A stretch of 64,000 bases of DNA from JABMMZ01 sp044341025 (GTDB taxonomy: Bacteria; Bacteroidota; Bacteroidia; NS11-12g; UBA955). The translations under genes and the position numbers were made by a program. The stretch is taken from the NCBI GenBank assembly GCA_044341025.1, contig JBIISM010000011.1, positions 1-64,000 on the forward strand, in the 5' to 3' direction. Numbering within the stretch: the first letter of the stretch is position 1; every line of letters begins with the position of its first letter. Below are positions 60,071 to 64,000 of the stretch, in pieces. The notes under the pieces were generated by a model that had not been told where the DNA came from, made no database searches, and saw only the letters and a program-made list of their open reading frames with translations.

Positions 60071-62896
60071 ATGTTATTTTTCTCATCAAACAAACGTGTA
60101 ATTTTTACATTTGGTTTCAGCTTTTTTTTCGCATTCGTTGCGCAGGCGCAGGTATTTTCAGGTCAAGTTATTGATCCTGATAAAAAGAGTTTGCCTTACA
60201 CAGGACTTACTTTAAAGCGTGATTCAGTAAAAATCGCCGGCGGTTTTACCGATTCTTTCGGCAAGTTTGTATTTCGGCGCTTAACATCTGGTAATTATAC
60301 CTTGCAGGTAAAAAGTTTACTTTATGAAGCAGAAACCATTTCGTTTTACCTCGATTCTGCTCAACGCCTGAACCGCGTGGTTCAATTGAGCAACAAGATT
60401 GACAACATCAAGGGTGCGGCCGTTATAGGAAGAAAAGATGCCATCACACAAAAAAATGACACCATAGAATACACTTCCAGCAATTACAAGGTTAACAAAG
60501 ACGCTACGGCGGAAAACTTGATCACTAAAATGCCGGGTATTACCAATGAGAACGGGGTTATTAAAGCCCAAGGTGAAGAGGTTAAAAAGGTAACCGTAGA
60601 TGGGCAAGACTTTTTTGGAGATGATGCCTCTGCAGCATTGAAAAATTTACCCGCTGAGGTGGTAGATAAAGTTCAGGTATACGACCGTATGAGCGATCAA
60701 TCGCAGTTCTCGGGCATCAACGATGGCAACAGCAGCAAGACCTTAAATATTATAACCAAAGCAGGTAAAAACAATGGGCAATTTGGTAAAATTTACGGTG
60801 GCTATGGAACCGACAACCGCTGGGCAGCAGGCGCCAATATCAACGTATTCAAAGGCAAGCAACGCCTATCATTAATTGGCATGAGCAACAACATCAACCA
60901 ACAAAACTTTTCATCAACTGACATCTTAGGCCTAACAGGTAACACCAATATGGGCGGTGGAAGAGGTGGTATGGGTGGCGGCGGAATGGGCAGTTGGGGC
61001 GGTGGCAACAACAACTTCACAGTGAACAACCAAAGTGGTATTAACACCACCAATGCCATTGGAATGAATTATTCATTATACGGTGGTAAAAAGTATAAAC
61101 TAACGGCCTCTTATTTTTTTAATACGGGTAAAAACACAACCTCATCCTTTTTAAATAGAACCTATTTCTTAAGTGCATTGAGAAATCAGTTGTATAGCCA
61201 AGGCGATACAGGAACCACGAACAACAGCAACCATAAATTTAATGCCCGCTTCGAATACAATTTGGACACCAATAATTCTATCATATTTACCCCTCAGTTT
61301 AGCCTACAAGGAAACAAGAGCAATACCTTGTTTTTGGGTAAAACAGCTTCACAAGAGGCCGTGAATATGAATCTATCCAACAGCAAAACCATTTCAAATA
61401 CCAGTGGGTATAATTTTAACCAATCCCTATTGCTGAGACATAAATTTAAGAAAGCTGGGCAAACAATTTCCTTAAACATTAACACCAGCAACAGTAAAAA
61501 TTCGGGTGCTACTTTGTTGGAGTCGGGCAACTACTATTACGAATTGGATACCATTTCAAATGTCTTCAGGCAGAACTCAGACCGCAACAACAATACTTTT
61601 AGTTTCAGCCCTAACCTGTCTTACACCCATCCAATTAAAAAACGCTCTGTCATTGAATTGACTTATAATCCTTCATTGAATTACAACAAGTCAAGTAAGT
61701 TGACCAAACGTTTGGATGTTTTTGGTGTGCCATATTATACAGACAGTTTGTTGAGTAATACCTTCGACAACAACACCAGTACCCAAAAGGCAGGTATGAC
61801 CTACCGCTACAACTATAAGAAGGTATCGTTTAACATTGGAGCTGATGCACAAAGTGTGAAATTAAATGGCTTGCAAACGTTTCCGTTTAACAATGAGTTT
61901 CACCAACCGTTTAACAACATTTTACCCAATGCCATGTTCACCTATGCGGCAAGCAAGTCGAGCAACCTTCGTTTGTTCTACCGCAGCAGCACCAACTTGC
62001 CCAGCATCTCTCAATTGCAAAATGTAGTTAACAACAGCAATCCTTTGATTTTGAGTGCGGGTAATGCCAATTTGGTTCAAGAGTTCAGAAACATGATCCA
62101 TTTACGATACAGCAAGAGCAATGTGGCAAAGGGTCGCACCATGTTTATTTACAGCAATCTAACAACAGCTTCAAACTATATAGGCAACAGCACCACCTTG
62201 GCGATTAAAGATACTATAATCAGTGGCGTGGCTTTAAAGAAAGGCGCTCAATTGAGTTTGCCGGTAAACTTAAATGGCTATAAAAGCTTTAGGGCCTACT
62301 TTTCTTATGGGATGCCAATGAAGAAAATTAAATCAACGTTTAATTTAAATCTCGGACAAACCTACAGCAGCACCCCAGCTTTGATCAACGGGAATACCAA
62401 TTTTAGCAACAACTTCAACAGCAATATTGGGCTTGTTTTGGCCAGCAATATCAGCGAGAGTTTAGACTTTACTTTGAACTATACAGTGAATTACACCTCG
62501 GTTCAAAATACCTTGCAAAGCAGTTTGAACAACCAGTATGTGATTCAAAATTTCAATGCGAAAATCAATTTTATGCCAACTCCAAAATGGGTGCTTAATG
62601 CAGATATCACCAACAGTTCTTACAAAGGATTGGGTGCAACATTTAATCAGAATATTTGGTTGTGCAATGCGGGCTTTGGATACAAGTTTTTAAAAGACAA
62701 CAGGGGTGAGTTGAAGCTTTCGGTGTTTGATGCTTTAAAGCAAAACACCAGCATCGCCAGAACCGTAAGCGAGAGTTATATTGAAGATAAAAACACGCAG
62801 ATATTAACCCGTTTTTATATGTTGACTTTCACGTATTCTATTCGACATTTCAAAGTGAAACCTGCGCCCAAGGATGCGGGCAAAAACAAAAAGTAA
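60071..62896 (+). CDS. Outer-membrane beta-barrel family protein with TonB-receptor-like plug
   Basis: 941 residues. Signal peptide (about 1-26), a carboxypeptidase-regulatory-like domain (FSGQVIDPDKKSLPYTGLTL, about 28-105), and a plug region (KNDTIEYTSSNYKVNKDATA, GITNENGVIKAQGEEVKKV, about 130-230). A Gly-rich insert follows near residues 296-317 (MGGGRGGMGGGGMG), and then a long beta-barrel to the C-terminus. The barrel is followed by a Lys-rich end (PAPKDAGKNKK). This is the OMP_b-brl family common in Bacteroidota; its substrate is unknown and it has no SusD partner here. Ends just before a terminator. Confidence 0.85.
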   Translation: MLFFSSNKRVIFTFGFSFFFAFVAQAQVFSGQVIDPDKKSLPYTGLTLKRDSVKIAGGFTDSFGKFVFRRLTSGNYTLQVKSLLYEAETISFYLDSAQRLNRVVQLSNKIDNIKGAAVIGRKDAITQKNDTIEYTSSNYKVNKDATAENLITKMPGITNENGVIKAQGEEVKKVTVDGQDFFGDDASAALKNLPAEVVDKVQVYDRMSDQSQFSGINDGNSSKTLNIITKAGKNNGQFGKIYGGYGTDNRWAAGANINVFKGKQRLSLIGMSNNINQQNFSSTDILGLTGNTNMGGGRGGMGGGGMGSWGGGNNNFTVNNQSGINTTNAIGMNYSLYGGKKYKLTASYFFNTGKNTTSSFLNRTYFLSALRNQLYSQGDTGTTNNSNHKFNARFEYNLDTNNSIIFTPQFSLQGNKSNTLFLGKTASQEAVNMNLSNSKTISNTSGYNFNQSLLLRHKFKKAGQTISLNINTSNSKNSGATLLESGNYYYELDTISNVFRQNSDRNNNTFSFSPNLSYTHPIKKRSVIELTYNPSLNYNKSSKLTKRLDVFGVPYYTDSLLSNTFDNNTSTQKAGMTYRYNYKKVSFNIGADAQSVKLNGLQTFPFNNEFHQPFNNILPNAMFTYAASKSSNLRLFYRSSTNLPSISQLQNVVNNSNPLILSAGNANLVQEFRNMIHLRYSKSNVAKGRTMFIYSNLTTASNYIGNSTTLAIKDTIISGVALKKGAQLSLPVNLNGYKSFRAYFSYGMPMKKIKSTFNLNLGQTYSSTPALINGNTNFSNNFNSNIGLVLASNISESLDFTLNYTVNYTSVQNTLQSSLNNQYVIQNFNAKINFMPTPKWVLNADITNSSYKGLGATFNQNIWLCNAGFGYKFLKDNRGELKLSVFDALKQNTSIARTVSESYIEDKNTQILTRFYMLTFTYSIRHFKVKPAPKDAGKNKK

Positions 62897-62903
62897 TTTC
62901 ATG

Positions 62904-62935
62904 AAAAAAGGCAGTTTAAACAAGCTGCCTTTTTT
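62904..62935. terminator. Bidirectional rho-independent terminator
   Basis: AAAAAAGGCAG (62904-62914) and CTGCCTTTTTT (62925-62935) form a perfect stem with a ten-base loop. It ends transcription of the beta-barrel gene and of the convergent gene that stops at 62940. Confidence 0.8.
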
Positions 62936-62939
62936 ATTT

Positions 62940-64000
62940 TTACTTGAATGTGGTAACCGTAGTTATAACTGAGGGTATGGCTGTTTTGCTTGCCCTCAAA
63001 AATTTCCCGTATTTCATTTCATATTCAATCCCATCAATAACTATTTTTTCGCCGTTGTTTAGTTTCGACAGTTGGTACAAATCGTCTTCCATGGTGTGTA
63101 TGCTGCCGCCATTGGTTCGAATCATTTCAAGATAGTCGGTGTTGATGCCAAATTGTGCCCCACAAAGAATCAAGCGGATAGGAACTTTAATTTTGTAAAG
63201 TAGCGCCAAGTCGCGGGGTGTTGCATTGTTGTCGGCAATCATTATCACTTCTTTAATGTCTGGATTGTTGCTAAGACCTTCTAAAACAGCCTCTAAATTA
63301 TTTTCTGGGCCATCGCCTCCGCCTCCGCTGCTCATGGCCATGTTCATGGATGTAGATAAATCTGAGAAGCAACTTGTATGCACATAATATAGTCCACCAA
63401 CTTGACCAGTTACTTTCAGATTGTCTGGCATATTATCTCCATCGTTAAAGAAGATAAAATCGCGGTTATGGCTATTGCCATTAAGGTGAAGTTTGTGCCA
63501 CACTTTAAATTGGGCCAAATAAGGGTACATGCTGCTTGTCACATCTGTAGCAATTAGGCAATTTTTCCATTGCTTATTGCGGTCAAACACCTTGAATATC
63601 ACATCGGGGGTATTGGCAATACCTGTTGTTTTTATTATGCGTTTTCCACTGCTGTCAACATAGTCGCAGACAATGTCGGTGCGTCGTATGTACAAAAATG
63701 AGTCGAGGGTGAATTTTCTTCCTTTGGGTAGAATAGGGGACAACATGGTTTCGATATCGAGACCCGACGCGTCTTGACTGACATAAAGCGATATTCTACT
63801 GCTGATTTTTTTACCGTTAAAGCGAGAGGGTGTGTGTTTCAATTTATCATTCAATAGGTGTAAAATCTTCCTCACTTTGTGCGGCATTTCGCTGGAATCT
63901 GCAAAATACAATTCACCATTTTTATTCATTATTAACTCCAGAACATATGACGAAGAGTCTTTTAATTCATCGCGCAAATACCGGGCAAGTTTGTTTTTGT
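62940..64000 (-). CDS. VWA-like protein with a possible TonB-C-like N-terminal domain (5' end outside window)
   Basis: The frame is open to the window edge; the only in-window start candidate is a TTG at 63977, so the true start is likely beyond 64000. About 352 residues are visible. Near the visible N-terminus is a stretch resembling a TonB C-terminal/energy-transducer domain (GELYFADSS, HKVRKILHLLNDKLKHTPSR, FNGKKISSRISLYVS). The rest has von Willebrand A features: CLIATDVTSSMYPYL (MIDAS-like DxTxSM), FFNDGDNMPDN, a Gly-rich NMAMSSGGGGDGPENNLEAV, and IMIADNNATPRDL. Possibly a surface-associated metal-dependent adhesion protein; function unproven. Confidence 0.68.
   Translation of the reverse strand, partial: KNKLARYLRDELKDSSSYVLELIMNKNGELYFADSSEMPHKVRKILHLLNDKLKHTPSRFNGKKISSRISLYVSQDASGLDIETMLSPILPKGRKFTLDSFLYIRRTDIVCDYVDSSGKRIIKTTGIANTPDVIFKVFDRNKQWKNCLIATDVTSSMYPYLAQFKVWHKLHLNGNSHNRDFIFFNDGDNMPDNLKVTGQVGGLYYVHTSCFSDLSTSMNMAMSSGGGGDGPENNLEAVLEGLSNNPDIKEVIMIADNNATPRDLALLYKIKVPIRLILCGAQFGINTDYLEMIRTNGGSIHTMEDDLYQLSKLNNGEKIVIDGIEYEMKYGKFLRASKTAIPSVITTVTTFK

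Overview
The window is chromosomal DNA from a member of the Bacteroidota. The evidence is type IX secretion (T9SS) sorting domains of types A and B, promoters of the TTTG-N19-TAnnTTTG type, A-rich translation starts without Shine-Dalgarno motifs, and genes typical of the phylum (RicT/PSP1 protein, BT_3928-like protein, DUF1599, kynurenine 3-monooxygenase, outer-membrane beta-barrel TonB-type receptors). I cannot place it below phylum. No integrase, phage or plasmid backbone is visible.

Layout. 1-5.8 kb: the tail of an unknown gene, a 1405-residue PKD-rich T9SS surface protein, and a REP-associated tyrosine transposase (RAYT) between perfect 29-bp inverted repeats. 5.8-8.8 kb: a secreted ExeM/NucH-type nuclease. 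9-12 kb: a probable metal-handling operon (Cys-rich exported protein, HMA-like protein, TonB-dependent receptor). 12-20.5 kb: a complete RecBCD set in the order recD-recC-recB. 20.5-23.1 kb: holB and the RicT/PSP1 protein. 23.1-25.6 kb: a leftward operon of a membrane protein, a lipoprotein peptidase-like hydrolase and an unknown protein. 26.3-32.8 kb: fumarase, then a leftward gpsA/PolX-PHP/glycosyltransferase operon, then aroA. 32.8-33.9 kb: a repeat-rich gap with five hairpin units. 33.9-41.1 kb: a secreted M43 protease, a membrane protein, DUF3050, kmo, a small exported protein and a saccharopine dehydrogenase family protein. 41.2-50.4 kb: ZIP transporter, folP, DUF1599, BT_3928-like protein, an orphan ABC permease, aroK, HU, a class-III aminotransferase, a lipoprotein and a serine hydrolase. 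50.6-54.2 kb: DUF349 protein, methyltransferase, YihY/BrkB. 54.2-59 kb: accessory zone around tRNA-Ser with stacked hairpins, mobile-mystery A/B (HTH plus Fic) and hipBA. 59.2-64 kb: a beta-barrel protein, a large TonB-receptor-like protein and a truncated VWA-like protein.

Most genes are housekeeping. The unusual signals are: (1) a RAYT with flanking REP pairs and a second, RAYT-less pair 21 kb away; (2) a second hairpin repeat family whose stems differ by compensatory changes; (3) many genes whose -7 promoter box lies 3-5 bases before an ATG, GTG or TTG start, implying leaderless mRNAs; (4) a PolX-like protein that keeps its PHP domain but has lost key polymerase aspartates; (5) a 67-bp stacked inverted repeat beside tRNA-Ser. 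All functional calls come from reading the sequence; no search or alignment was run.
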